Part shown: piece after piece, positions 33,784 through 45,381 of the stretch | How positions within the stretch are numbered: position 1 is the stretch's first letter | How the letters are laid out: every line of letters starts with the position of its first letter | Assembly (NCBI GenBank): GCA_900312665.1 | Contig: ONZQ02000010.1 | Coordinates: forward strand, 248,001 to 312,000 | Length of the DNA stretch: 64,000 nt | Direction: 5' to 3' | Origin: Cephalotrichum gorgonifer | Taxonomy: Eukaryota; Ascomycota; Sordariomycetes; Microascales; Microascaceae | Notes under the pieces: model-generated | Seen by the model: only the letters and a program-made list of their open reading frames with translations | The model's database searches: none | Told to the model about the DNA's origin: nothing | Translations under genes and position numbers: made by a program

Positions 33784-35717
33784 ATGTTTATCGCAGCTTT
33801 AGCAAAGGCAGGGATCTTCGTGTCTCTAGCAGTTCAAGTCTCCGGACTTCCAAAGCCGGATCCCGGCTCCAGCTGTCTACCCGTAGTGGATCTTGGCTAT
33901 GTAAGTCCGAGATCGCCCATTCGTGTTCATGAGGAGGACTACATGCTCATCGGTATATTACGTGACAGGAGAGACACCAAGCGCTGAAGTACAACGACAC
34001 CACGGAAACTTACCTGTTTCAAAACATCAGGTACGCCAAGTCGCCTACCGGCGAGCTGAGGTTCCGGGCCCCCGTCGCCCCCGAAGAGAACCGAGGCACA
34101 ATCCAGAACGGCGAACAGCCTCGCACGTGTCCCCAAGGCGTGCCGCTCTGGCAGGCAAAGGCTGTGATTCCCATTGAGAAATACAACAACCCCAATGTTC
34201 CTTTCACCGTGGAAGCCTGGATAGAGGACATACGCAAGGGGCAGCTTCCCCCTCCCCCGGCCAACGTTACGCCTCCAACTGAGGATTGTCTCTTCCTTGA
34301 CGTCCATGTCCCCAAGAGGGTCCTCAGAAAGGCCAAGAATCCTTCGTTCAAAGGCGCGCCAGTTCTATTCTGGGTAAGTGATGCACCTATCTAGCTCAGG
34401 AGATATGTGGGCCTCGTCTCGACATTTCGACAACTTGCTGATCTAAAATCTCCGCGAGAAAAGATTCACGGCGGCGGAAACGTCCTCGCCTCCAAGACGC
34501 AGTTTCCCATCCCGGCCTTTTTCCCCGACGGCCTCATGTCGCACGCCTCAACCGATGAGCCGGCTGAAGATATCATCTTCATCGCGATCAACTACCGGCT
34601 CGGCGCCTTCGGATTCTCTTCCGGGCCGGAAGTCTCGAAAGACGGCGATCTCAACGCCGGATTTCTCGACCAGCGTTTCGCTCTGGAGTGGGTACAGGAA
34701 TACGTCGGACTCTTCGGCGGCGATAAGGAACGCGTCACCGTCATGGGCGAGTCGGGCGGCGGATCCTCTGCTCTCTTCCAGATGACTGCATACGGCGGCA
34801 GACAGTCTCCCAGGCTTTTCTCCCAGGTGATCTCTCAAAGTCCCGCCGCGATGCCCGGCCCTCCTCCGCCTGATACTTTCAACGATTTCCTCGCCCTGCT
34901 CAATGTCAGCAGCATTGCTGAGGCTCGCCAAGCACCCGAGCAGGCCATCATCGCCGCTAATGCCCTTCAGATCCAGAGAGCTCCGACTACGAGCTACCTA
35001 TACTCACCGGTCGTGGATGGGGACTTCGTCACAGCCGATCTCGCCGTGATGTTACGCGACGGCCACTTCGACGACTCGATTTCGGTGCTCAGCTCGCACA
35101 ACACGTTTGAAGGGGGGTTCTTCTTCGATCCCACTGTCGAGACTGAAGAAGAATTCGAAGCCTGGCTCAAGAGGTCCATTCCAGGCCTCGACGGCGACGA
35201 GGGGAGGCTTCAGCACGTTGCAAACACGCTATACCCGGCAACATTTGACGGCTCTCTTGGTTACGACAACCAGGCAACGCGCCAGATGTCCGTCTGGGGT
35301 GAGGGTGCCATTGATTGCACCTTCAGAGTTCTTGCCGACGCCTTCAAGGATTCCGGCTATGCTTGTGAGTGTGACAAATAATAGCCAATTTTTGCTGTGG
35401 AAGACGCTAGAGGAGCTAACCTGATTTTCAATGAAGATGAATTCGCCATCGCCCCCGGCGTTCACATCCAGGACCTGCGATACACTTTCAATAGTCCATC
35501 CAGCCCAGCTCCTTTCCCCAAGGCGCAGAACGCCATGCAGACCGTTATTGCTAGCTTCGTCAAGACCGGCGTCCCACGCTTGAGTGACGGGACGCCCTTC
35601 CCTCACTGGGGCGGGGACAGATCCTTGGTCCAGATCACTGGGACCGGCACTCAGACTTTGGCCAGTCGGGTTAACAATACTAGGTGCGACTGGTGGAGAG
35701 ATGGATTTAGTGCTTAA
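33784..35717 (+). CDS. Secreted type-B carboxylesterase/lipase
   Basis: This alpha/beta-hydrolase cleaves carboxylic esters. The four exons are 33784-33900, 33969-34373, 34464-35364 and 35437-35717, joining in phases 0, 0 and 1, for 567 residues. A signal peptide is likely (MFIAALAKAGIFVSLAVQVSG), so the enzyme is probably extracellular. NIRYAKSPTGELRF and EDCLFLDVHVP are conserved N-terminal family segments. The oxyanion loop HGGG starts at residue 176. The nucleophile elbow GESGG gives Ser271. The acid is probably Glu390 in SHNTFEGGFFF, and His484 in IAPGVHIQDLRYTF completes the triad. The C-terminal HWGG and SRVNNTRCDWW segments are typical. All catalytic parts are present, so the gene appears functional. 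It is flanked by regulator genes, which fits an inducible catabolic or tailoring esterase. The substrate is not predictable. Confidence 0.93.
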
Positions 35718-36364
35718 GAACGGGCTGACTGCGCACATTTGCTTTGCGGATGGCAACATTCCAAATGCATCTCGCGTGGAGCTCAGGGAGGTGGAATTAC
35801 GGGCTAGGTTCGTTTGTCGGTTCAGGGGTTTCGTGAGCAAGCCGCTCTCTAATCTATGAAATGTCACGGGGACGAAGGCAATAATCAAATAAATAGGAGG
35901 TCTACATCCCCCTGGCCTCGAACATCGAGGTACAGGTCTTTTCTATTCTCTTAGAAGGATTCTCTTTTTCTTTTAGCTAGTTTAATCTCGAATCAATATC
36001 CTCAGCCTCAAGTCTTGATAGTTATTCGCGGAACAGACCTTAGGTATCCAATCCGATGATGTTATTTCAAGGCGGCTTTGAGCATAAAGTGAGTCTTCAG
36101 CAAAGGGGCGTCGTAGAATACCCCTCTAGCCCAGAGCATGGATAAGTCAAACGTCATCCCTGGCAGCGGCGGACTTGTGCTATAGAAGCAAAGAGATCTT
36201 GCTCTGGAGAGTGGGGAGAGTATTGCTCTGGGGAGTCAGGCACCTTTGCTACGGAGAGTTGAGGATATGGCCAAGACCAAGCTGCGGCCATTTAAGGAAG
36301 ATAAACGGGGGCGCTTTTATCAACTATCCTCTAATATTAGATATAAGAATACCTGAAAAAGGAT
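35718..36364. other. Convergent 3' region
   Basis: This separates the carboxylesterase from the convergent regulator. It is AT-rich. Short repeated GCTCTGG-GAGT phrases occur at 36190-36240. No gene was found. Confidence 0.55.
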
Positions 36365-38845
36365 TTACCACTTCATTCCTATCCCGTCCATCATCATCCA
36401 CTCGTCCAGGGCAAAGTCATCCGTACTGCTTTCGGTAGGATCGATGTCAAACACGAGATCACGGTCCCGCTGGCTTCCCGGTGTAAATGGCCTCAAAAGA
36501 TCGTGCATACGGAATCCATCGTTGCCATTCGACGTGGAAGCAGACTGGTTGGATGCGGAATCCCTGACGCGAGGGCCGACATCACACGCGTCACCTTCCC
36601 CTTCCCCTGTTACCCTCGCGAGCACCATGTCCACCGTCCTAGCCGCCTTCCATGCCTCCCGCGAACCTTCGCTCCGTATCCAAATGGCTCTCGCCTTTGT
36701 AAGTGCCTCAACAACATCCCTCTCGCGATCCTGCGCCTGGTCTTGACGCAGCAGCGAGCACAATATTATCGCCGCCGTGTAGAACTGATGGTTCATGGCG
36801 GAGGTTACGCGCCAGCGCATGGAATGGAGTCGCCCACCGGGTTTCGTCTCGTCATGGAGGACGCGCTGTATCTTCAACGTCCCCAAGGACGCGTCTAGGC
36901 AGGCCTGGCGCGAGTAGGCGTAGGGATCACTGCCATGAGAGACGGAGGACGACGACGATACCCCCATGCGGAGGAATCGGCAGTGGAGCATGACCTGTCC
37001 TTTGTAGAACATATGGGCGATGAAGAGGCGAGCCATAATACAGCCGGCAGGGTCCGTAGCTTCTGCTGCTGATGCTATGTCGCCCTTTATCTTTAGTGGA
37101 GGGGAGATACTCTCTGCCGCTCTGTTAAGTATCCCATCGACACGCATCACCTCGGCGTAACTACAGCGCTTAACAGCAGCTGTGAGATCAGACACGGCGC
37201 CAAGAGCCATTAATATCCGCCTCCTCACAATGACACCTAAGGTCGTCGTGAACTCCACCTCGGGCCGCGACAGCGGCAGCTCGATGGCCTCGCTGTCCAA
37301 ATCCTCATCGGCGAGATTCCGAGGCTCCGTGGTATCGCACTGCGACTCTGAAATCATCCGTGGCATACCCATCTGGCTTGAGATAAGAACGTCGCCTAAT
37401 ACAACCGTTGCCCACACCCTGCGCCGCATTTCCCCCTCGAAGGGCGAGATGTTGGGGAAGTGGCTCGGGTCCCGGTGGTATCCCATGCGCATGGCGAGGT
37501 TGACCTCGAGGGCGAGCAGGAACCACAGGTCCTTGGCGGCATCGGCGGGGATGCAGAACTCGACGTAGACGTAGTGGATCAGCGTCTCTAGGGCGTGAGG
37601 GCCGCAATTTGTATACTCGCCCATCAGGAGGCACTGTACCGTCTTTTCGCGGTATAAAGAGATTTGCTGCTGCTGCTGCTCCGCTTCATAGCCGGATGCG
37701 GAGGAGGAGGGAGAGGCGATGAGGGCGAGGCACATCATGCTGAAGAAGAGACCTATCCATATTATCGAGACGCTATAGGGGTCGGTCCAGAATGCGGTGT
37801 ACTGGTTTCCGTCTTGTTAACGGCAGGAACAGAGAGTGTCGGGGCATGGCAACATGAAAGACGCAATACTTCCATATTAACTCACCTCTCGGAGAAAGCT
37901 GGGGTGATGAATGACGGCTGGATTTGCGCGGAAGGAAATATTAGCAGGTATCCAGCCACTCATGTATCGGCGGGAGACGAGGAGAAGGACATGTATGACC
38001 GTACAAGATACTAGGTCCACGCGGTCAAAGTATCGCGAAATGTATCGGTCCGCGGCATCCTTGGGCGGCAATGCGGCGATGATTTCCGCTCGTGAGGCGC
38101 CCGACCTTGTGGGACATCCGTACAGAAGCAGTGCATGGGGCAACGGTGCTCCCCCGCTACCCATGTTGTTGTTTCCATCCTGTGTTTCCTCGTCGAGGGT
38201 GCTTTCGACCACCGTGAGATTCTCCCCCTCCTCCTCTCGGTCGAAGTGGCCCCTCAGGTCCGCAATGCCCTCTAAGATGGCGGCCCAGTGTTCCCCACCG
38301 ATATATCGAAGCTCCGAAATACTGACATGCATGCTACCGGGGTCAGAGCGCTCGATCCCGGGCACTACTTCCGTGGCTGTCGCCACGGGTGGTCCGGTGC
38401 TAGTACTGGCCAGAAGGTCAGGGCCGGACACGTTATCCGAGCCCGACCTCAGGCGCAGGACGAGCTTCTCCAGGTGTGCGAGGCGGTCATGGAGGGTAGG
38501 AGCGGCGGCGGTACGGTCTCCTCCCACGTAGGTGCAGGTTCGACCGCGTGATGAGCAGGTAGAGCACGGTTGCTGGCGGTCACATCGAGACCTTGAGTAT
38601 GAGGAGCAAAGCCGATAATATCAGTATTGCTCACTTTGCAAGATTGGTGTTTTACTACGTGTGGAGGAATTAGGACGACGGGGGCTTCCTTACTTGCGGA
38701 AGCGGCAGTAATTGCAGGAGAGCTGCGGCTTATCTCGGCGCCGGCTGGCGGAGGGTCTTCGGGGAGGTGACGATGCGCTACGACTATTGCTAGTCTTTGA
38801 GGATAGCGGTTCAGATGGCGGTGGGATGGGACGAGAAGTGGGCAT
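36365..38845 (-). CDS. Zn(II)2Cys6 transcription factor, divergent from the MFS transporter
   Basis: Exons are 38845-38694, 38591-37886 and 37801-36365, for 764 residues. The first intron splits the zinc cluster; splicing rebuilds CNYCRFRKSRCDRQQPC, with Cys 44, 47, 54, 60, 63 and 70 (spacing 2-6-5-2-6). A short coiled region follows (HDRLAHLEKLVLRLRS). The fungal transcription factor domain runs from about 195 to 500 and includes QYLLMGEY-like helices, FEGEMRRRVWATVVLGD and SRPEVEF. The C-terminal tail is acidic (IDPTESSTDDFALDEW), consistent with an activation domain. The gene shares a 758-bp promoter with the MFS gene, which suggests regulation of that transporter. A five-unit TCCGAC array lies 214 bp upstream of its ATG. 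Confidence 0.9.
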
Positions 38846-39058
38846 GATGGATTCGTTGACGGTATGGCCCGCTAAATATGTGGACGTGGGCTACGAGAAC
38901 TTTTCTGTCCTGTAAGCATGGGAAAGAAAGCGGAAGACAACGATGGCTACTCGCGTGTAATTGACGCTCATACAACGATGCCCCGCTCTCATGTGGCAGG
39001 AATACATTATATCCGCTTGCCCCACACGCACCCATCGGCTTTCATGGCAGGTACATAC

Positions 39059-39098
39059 TCCGACCATCCGACCCTCCGACACTCCGACCCTCCGCGCC
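39059..39098 (-). repeat. Tandem 8-bp array with GTCGGA core (TCCGAC on plus), 5 units
   Basis: Units are exactly 8 bp: TCCGACCA, TCCGACCC, TCCGACAC, TCCGACCC and TCCGCGCC. On the coding strand of the adjacent regulator they read GTCGGA four times in succession. CGG-containing direct repeats are the usual type of site for Zn2Cys6 proteins, so autoregulation is possible. Confidence 0.8.
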
Positions 39099-39438
39099 CC
39101 ACCAAGGACCAAGGCCCGGGCCGTGTCAAACTAGTACACAGCTCATAGTCCTGGACCTACTCATACTACCGGTAGTCCTACAGGGGCACAAGGAAACTCG
39201 GAAACATACTCTTTCATGTCCCGCCTTAGGCTCACGCTCCGCTGCTCCCAGTAATATCTCGCACTCTTATTTCCGAACTTCCCACTTCAAAAATCAAACT
39301 TTTGTTCCCAAAATGAGGCCAAATCCCACGGTTCAGTTCCGGCCGCGACGGCGGTCCAGGAGGACCCTGTTATCTCCGCCTTTTCGCACTCATACTAAAC
39401 CTAACACAAAAACAACGACACTTTAGGCTCACTTGCCC

Positions 39439-39446
39439 TATTTAAA
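39439..39446 (+). promoter_or_regulatory. TATA-like element of the MFS gene
   Basis: TATTTAAA lies 158 bp before the RNA-sense ATG at 39604. Confidence 0.5.
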
Positions 39447-39603
39447 CACCCCCCGAGACTCCCATGTAAGCTGTGCACTGACACAGGAGTATAACATCTT
39501 CCAACCGCTTGTTTGGCAGAGAAGTGATACCAAAGAACTGCCTGTTTGATCGAATCAACCAACATTCATTCTTCTTAGACGCCTACAGTTCAACACCCAC
39601 GCT

Positions 39604-41342
39604 ATGTCCAACACGGGCTCCAGCTCTGGCACAGCTTCAGATAGCAGCCTCGAGTCTGGCCTGTCGGGGGAGCTTAAGATTGCAGATGCCAACACCGTAG
39701 ATTGGGACGGACCAAATGACCCCGCCAAGCCTAGAAACTGGTCGCCTCGCAAGCGGTGGGCGCATATCATCATTGTTTCCATCCTTGCTCTCGTCACGTA
39801 ACTAGATTCCCTTCGACTGCAGAACCCAAACATTGTGTAACCCCAGGCTAACTTGCTCTCCCCTTTCTGCAGGAACATGGCCCCAACCATGTGCGCACCT
39901 GGAATCAGCGAGCTCGCCCTCGACTTCCACATCACCTCACCCCACGTCAGCACTCTGGCAGTCACCCTGTATCCCCTCGGCCTAGCGATCGGGCCCATGC
40001 TCATCGCCCCCCTCAGCGAGGTATACGGCCGCCTGCCCGTTTACCACATCGCCAGCTTAATCTTCGTGGCCTTCCTGGTCGGAAATGCGCTTAGCAAGGA
40101 TGTAGGCCAATTCATGGTCTTCCGGTTCCTCTCGGGCTGTGCCGGAGGTACCCCCATGGCGCTTGGCGCCGGAACGATAGCAGACGTGACGACCCCACAG
40201 AAAAGAGGTATTGCAATGGCTCTGTTCAGCCTGGGTCCGCTGACCGGCCCGGTACGTCCGTGCGCCCCGGTCCACACCATCTCGTTAACCCACTCGCCCT
40301 ATTTCCCTAAATCCTAAGCTAACCAACGCCCGTGATATTCAGGTCCTTGCGCCCGTCATTGGGGGGTTTACTGCGGACCATAAAGGATGGCGATGGACCT
40401 TCTGGATCTTAGCTATTCTAGGAGGCACCGCGGGAACCGCTTCCCTCCTTGTCATGCGAGAAACAAACCCTAAAATCATCCTCCGGCGAAAGCCTGCCAT
40501 TCGAGACCCTCCCTACCCTAACCAGAGGCAGCCGGTACATTCTCACCCCGTCGAAAGGCCTCACCGACTTCTGGCTCGTGCCCTCACCCGCCCCACCATG
40601 ATTCTAATCCGTTCGCCAATCGTCCTTGTCATGTCCCTATACATGGCCCTTGTCTTCGGCACAATGTATCTCCTCTTCACCACTTTCACCCAAGTCTTCC
40701 AATCCCAGTACGCCTTCACCAAGTCCACATCCGGGCTGGCGTATCTCGGCTTAGGAGCCGCACTTGTCGCAGCCATGGTGACCTCTAGTGCCCTAGGTGA
40801 TCGAGTACGGACGTCCCGGATGCGATCAGACGGTGTTGAGCAGCCGCGGCCCGAATACAGACTGGTGTTGATGATCTGGTTCACTCCGCTCGTGGGCGTA
40901 GGTTTACTCCTTTATGGGTGGACGGTGTACTATAAAGTTCATTGGATCGTTCCCATCATTGGGACGGCATTCATCGGGTTTGGTGCCTTTTTCGTCATAG
41001 TAAGTTATCCTGTCATCCGCCGCCATATTGACATTTTCCCACATAATGTAAGAAGGTGGAAATAAGAGGGACTCACATAATATTCGCTAGATGCCCACCC
41101 AGCTCTACCTAGTCGATCTATTCGGCTCCAAGGGCGCCGCTTCCGCCCTAGGTGCCACCAATCTCTTGCGATACCTCTCGAGCACCTTCCTCCCGTTGGC
41201 GGGACCTAGCATGTACAAGGCTCTCGGCTACGGATGGGGAAATACTCTGCTGGGATTCCTTGCTATGGCCTTCATCCCGGCCCCTATCTTGTTTTATAAG
41301 TACGGCGAGAAACTTCGCGCCAAGACGCGTGTTATTCTTTGA
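39604..41342 (+). CDS. MFS transporter, DHA1-like drug/polyamine exporter family
   Basis: This is a plasma-membrane proton antiporter type. Exons are 39604-39797, 39873-40251, 40343-40999 and 41091-41342, for 493 residues. The soluble N-terminus ends in VDWDGPNDPAKPRNWSPRKRW, the typical lead-in of this family. The loop between helices 2 and 3 has PLSEVYGRLPVY, the family form of motif A. GCAGGTPMALGAGTIAD follows helix 4, and GPLTGPVLAPVIGGF is a motif C-like segment. The central loop (about residues 225-270) is basic and Pro-rich. About 12 hydrophobic segments can be counted. A short C-terminal tail ends KTRVIL. Its promoter is shared with the regulator at 38845. Likely roles are export of a toxic compound or metabolite; the substrate is unknown. 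Confidence 0.9.
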
Positions 41343-41869
41343 GAACTCTGGTATGTCGCGGTTTAACTTTGTATTTATAGCATGGGAGAGTACTAGCGGT
41401 GGTGGGAGGGCATTCTAGCTGATGTATTATCTACCAACCGAGAATTCTCGGGTACCTACGGGGTGACGTTTTCTATGTGTGGTTAAATCCAAAAAAAAAA
41501 ATCGTTCGAAAGTTTGGCACGAGGTAGAATGGGAGGGAGGTGAGAGGGGAGGAGGGATGAGGGTGCATGTCTCACCCAGACATCGCCCGCGTCCCTCGAT
41601 CTGCAGTCTCACGACTTTTCGAATGGCTCTCCTTTCAACTCCGTTCACTAGATAGTTTGACCGCAAATATATTGAGAGGTATTCTAATTCGATCACGCCG
41701 AGTCTCTATCCTTGGGGAAATAGTGATAATGACATAGACCTGGTGGTTGTGTGGGATTGTACGAGGATAACCGCATAGTTCATATAAAGTATACGAACTA
41801 TAGCATGGATGGGTGAATCATATTCCTGCTACTGACATAAACGACCAGAAGTCCCAGCATAACCACATA
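41343..41869. other. Convergent 3' region
   Basis: This lies between the MFS gene and the convergent oxidoreductase. It is AT-rich, with an A10 run near 41491-41500. No gene was found. Confidence 0.55.
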
Positions 41870-42946
41870 TCACAGTGTCAGAACCACCTTTTCTCCGCTA
41901 ACAGTCTTCACCTCATCCAACACGTCAGCTAGAGCTTCCAATCCATGCCCAACAACCCGAACCGGCAGTGGGACCCTATACCTCCCCTCCTCCACAAGGT
42001 TGATAAGAGAAGGGATGAGTTGCTTGCCACCCTGGACACCGACCATGTCCGACGCAAGGACATCGACCTTACTGACTCCTTCTGGAATCGGAACCGGTAC
42101 ACCCGTAACAACGGAGGCGTACCTCTTAGAACCAGAGGGATCAAGAACGTCGGTGATATCAGTCTGGCGGGCACCGGCTGACACACAGTCGATAATCACA
42201 TCGACACCAGCACCCCCAGGTGACGCGGCCTTTATATCAGCCACGACTGAGTGAGACTTATATTTGGTGACGTATGTTGCACCAAGATCACTGAGTAGCT
42301 TGTGGCTCTTTTCCGAACTCGTCGTAAGAATAGGGAGCGACGGATAGGCCTTTCTAAGGAGCTGGATCACTGCAGCGCCTGTGGCAGAGCTGCCACCTAG
42401 CACGAGGACGGATAAAGGAGCCTGCCCTTCAGTCGATAAGCCCTGCAGGAAGGGCAATGGGATCTTGAGACCGTTGACGATGGCGGCGACAGCAGTGACG
42501 AAGCCAATTCTATTAACTGTTATACTAAAGCTCGCGCTAAAATGTCGGTAAGGATGAGGAACCTACGGTAGTGATGCGGCTTCCTCCAAGCTAATGTTCT
42601 TGGGCTTCTTGGCAACAAGGTATCCCGGGACCGCGACGCGTTCCTGGAACGCACCACCCCAGGAGTCCCCGAGTGCTCCGCTGCCTTCCCACCCTGCGGC
42701 TTCGTCTCCGGGACGCAGGTGGTGCACTCCTGAGCCTACGGCTTCGATAACGCCGGCACCCTCGATGCCCAAGACGTGGGGCCAGCGTGCTATTCCTATG
42801 CCCAGGTCGCGCTGCTTGGCATCGACGAGGTTGAATGCGATGACACGTTGTCGGATCAGGACCTCTTCGGGACCCGGGGTGGGCTTGGGAACTTGCACCA
42901 CCTTGAAGGGGCCGCCCTTTTGCAGAAGCTGTAGTTGAGCGGTCAT
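41870..42946 (-). CDS. MDR-type zinc-independent alcohol dehydrogenase/enoyl reductase-like oxidoreductase
   Basis: This is an NADPH-dependent medium-chain reductase. Exons are 42946-42567 and 42509-41870, joined as PIGFVTAVAA, for 339 residues. The N-terminal GroES-like domain shows PGPEEVLIRQRVIAFNLVDAKQRD and then GIEGAGVIEAVGSGVHHLRPGDEA. The structural-zinc Cys cluster is absent, as in quinone oxidoreductases and stand-alone trans-enoyl reductases. The Rossmann part has SVLVLGGSSATGAAVIQLL, an NADPH-binding loop, and DVIIDCVSAG later. These features fit the fungal family that includes cluster-associated enoyl reductases, but no polyketide synthase lies nearby. The ATG at 42946 starts at the conserved N-terminus. 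The gene is divergent from the Zn2Cys6 regulator at 43417, and their shared promoter carries a triplicated element. Confidence 0.88.
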
Positions 42947-43148
42947 CTCTGCTAGAGTGGAGATGTTTAGGATGGCTGGATGGCTATAAGACCAAAGGAC
43001 CAAGTGTGGAGGGAACGGTTTCCCAGTATCTTTGCGTTTCGGGGGAATACATATCAAAAGCTAGCTGAACGGCCCCTTCTATTATATATTCTTGCACAGT
43101 ATTGGTATACTGCTGATCTAGCATCACATTCATTCATCCTGCCGCAAC

Positions 43149-43158
43149 TATATATAAG
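43149..43158 (+). promoter_or_regulatory. TATA-like box
   Basis: TATATATAAG reads on the plus strand 259 bp before the regulator ATG. It is almost palindromic in its AT part, so it could serve either direction. Confidence 0.4.
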
Positions 43159-43222
43159 TGGTTTGCAATAGACTGGGATTTGTAAAAATCAAGATGGGAT
43201 CTCATCAAGATATCCCGATCGA

Positions 43223-43383
43223 GTTAGCGGCGGCCGCCAAAAAGTAGGATTGTCGTTCCATGTCCCTGATTGGTTCTTCTCCGATCCTTTCGCTGTATAT
43301 GGTTAGCGGCGGCCGACAAAAATACTACCTCGCCTGGCTCCGCTAGTTCCGATGGCACCTATATATGGTTAGCCGCGGCCGCC
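43223..43383 (+). promoter_or_regulatory. Triplicated GTTAGCGGCGGCCG element, candidate regulator binding sites
   Basis: Three copies share one orientation: GTTAGCGGCGGCCGCC at 43223, GTTAGCGGCGGCCGAC at 43302 and GTTAGCCGCGGCCGCC at 43368. The first two are followed by an A-run (AAAAA), and the last two are preceded by TATATG. Each contains CGG/CCG half-sites of the kind bound by Zn2Cys6 proteins. Spacings are 79 and 66 bp. They lie 33-194 bp before the regulator ATG and 277-437 bp before the oxidoreductase ATG. Confidence 0.75.
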
Positions 43384-43416
43384 TGAGTTCCTCACCCCCA
43401 CTACTTACATCTTCTT

Positions 43417-45152
43417 ATGGAGCATCCTGCACCGTCCACCAGTCAGTTCACCAGTGCGACTATGGATCGTGTGGCCGCCACATTACCCGACACAAGGCGG
43501 GCTCAAAATGTCTGTCACGCCTGCATGTTGCGCAAAAAGGCTTGCGATAAAGCGTTGCCGGCTTGTGGTTTCTGCGCCAGTCGCCGGTTGCACTGCAGAT
43601 ATGACGTGACGGCTCGTAAGAGTAGCGACAGCCGGCGAAGGTATAACCCAGGCAAACACTTCGTGGTTCTTCGGTCGCCATCACCTCCTGGTACACATCC
43701 CCGTGGTGGGGGTATTCCTCAAGCACTGCCATCCCCGGGAGGAGAAAGCAATGATGCATATCCTTACCACTCTAGCCTTTATGTTGTCCCACAGGCGTCA
43801 CTGGAAAACTCACTACACGAGCTGGCGCGGAGCCTGATGGACCGCATGAGTGTCTCATATGATAGAATTATCGAACTCTACTTTACAGGATTCCATGCAC
43901 CATTCCCTATATTGTCACCCGACTCCTTCCGACAGGAGGCGTCCAAGTATCAAGAAGGTCGTCTCCCGGATGCAGACTTCACAGTCCTACTCCTCGCCAT
44001 GTTACTGGTCATATCTCCTACCCTTAACTACCCACTTCCATCTCGCGGAATAAGTAAAGAGCTCCTCTACACTACTACCAAGGCGGCCTTCTCTCAAGCC
44101 CAGGCCTCGATCACCACATCTCTGCGACTGGTCCAAGCGGCAGTTCTCATCGCACTACGCGAATACACGGGCACGCGAACGAACGCGGCGTACATCTCCT
44201 TGGCGAGTTGTGCAGGCATGGCGCGTGTCGCTGGGATTACGGCGACCATGATAGGCACAACCACAGCGGACCTGGAAACGGGGGATGATTCTCGATCAGA
44301 GAAGGAGAATGTGGCATGGGCGATTGCGATGCTCGAGAGGTATGCCCGAACATAAACAAAACCACAAGCGCGCAAGTGAGATATAAAAACTAAGGGTCCA
44401 TGTCAGACTTATACTATGCGAGATGGACCAACCGAATTTGGTGCCACAGACGGAATATCCCGGTCCAGATTGTCGACTGCCTTCAGATCTAAGGCCAACG
44501 GCGGGACCCGGTTACAAGCCGAATCTGAACTTGAAGGAATTGCGTAGAGTCTCATTGGCAGGTCTACATCCTACGGACGCCAGCCATTTCGGACGGCAAG
44601 CACAAGCAGTCTCGCTGCTAGACCGACTACTGATCGTCATGCGTCGTACCGATATCAGCATAGAGTCCAAGGTTGCGGAGCTCGCGGAGCTCGACATCGA
44701 AATACGGTGTTTCCTAGAGGCGGCCCTGAGCGAAGTAAACTGGGAGCACAAGTTACACTGCGTCCCTGCTGCGATATGTGTCAGGTAGGCGACATAGACA
44801 TACATGTGCAGACATGAACGACTTGCTAATAAACAACATTAACAGGCTTCTTTTACGACTTCACGGGTCAGTCCTCGACACCCACCAATATCCACAAAGT
44901 GAAGTAGACGGCCAGAGGAAGGTCATCGCCTCGATTGGGTTCAACACGGCTTGCAGAATTATAGCCGACGTTGTAGAATGCAGGAGTGGGTGCGCATCGG
45001 CTATGATGCCAATTTGTTGTTTCTACAGTATTCGGGCGGCAATCAGTCGCATACAGGAGCGGAAAGGATTTACGCCCGACGAGAGACTGTCTCGCGACGT
45101 TAGTGTTCTACTCGCTACCGAGGGGAGATATCGCAAGACGTGGGTCTTTTAG
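43417..45152 (+). CDS. Zn(II)2Cys6 transcription factor adjacent to the oxidoreductase
   Basis: Exons are 43417-44339, 44407-44784 and 44846-45152, for 535 residues. Joins rebuild MLERLILCEMDQPN and ICVRLLLRLHGSV. The zinc cluster has Cys 33, 36, 43, 50, 53 and 60 (spacing 2-6-6-2-6) with RKKACDK between. The fungal transcription factor domain begins near YDRIIELYFTGFHAPFPIL, continues through ALREYTGTRTNAAYISL and has RRVSLAGLHPTDASHFGRQA, a very typical segment. The C-terminal RDVSVLLATEGRYRKTW is also usual. The ATG at 43417 is close to the GC-rich element triplet. Divergence from the oxidoreductase suggests it controls that gene and perhaps itself. A second in-frame Met at residue 16 is an alternative start. 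Confidence 0.88.
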
Positions 45153-45381
45153 GGGCTGCAGGCCGGTCAACTTCACAGCCTAACGACCACCGGGAAAGGA
45201 AATGAGACAGTAATGAAATGACAAATGGTCTCATAGGCTTACCGTGAAGGAAGGGTGCATAGTGATACGTCTAAAATTAACCACCTCCAATAACGCGCCT
45301 GGAACAGCCCTTGTATTAGGTAGCCGATGATAAGCTTGGTGCGCAGCTATCTATAGTGCCTAGTCGTATAATTTGACCCAT

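Larger units (their letters stand above)
38846..39603. promoter_or_regulatory. Bidirectional promoter between the Zn2Cys6 regulator and the MFS gene
   Basis: The 758-bp space carries an 8-bp tandem array near the regulator side (39059-39098) and a TATA-like TATTTAAA near the MFS side (39439-39446). A GGCCGCGACGGCGG patch lies at 39341-39354. No coding sequence was found. Confidence 0.6.
42947..43416. promoter_or_regulatory. Bidirectional promoter between the oxidoreductase and a Zn2Cys6 regulator
   Basis: This 470-bp region has no coding content. It holds an AT-rich TATATATT stretch near 43083-43091 for the minus gene, a TATATATAAG at 43149-43158 and the triplicated GC-rich element at 43223-43383. 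Confidence 0.6.
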
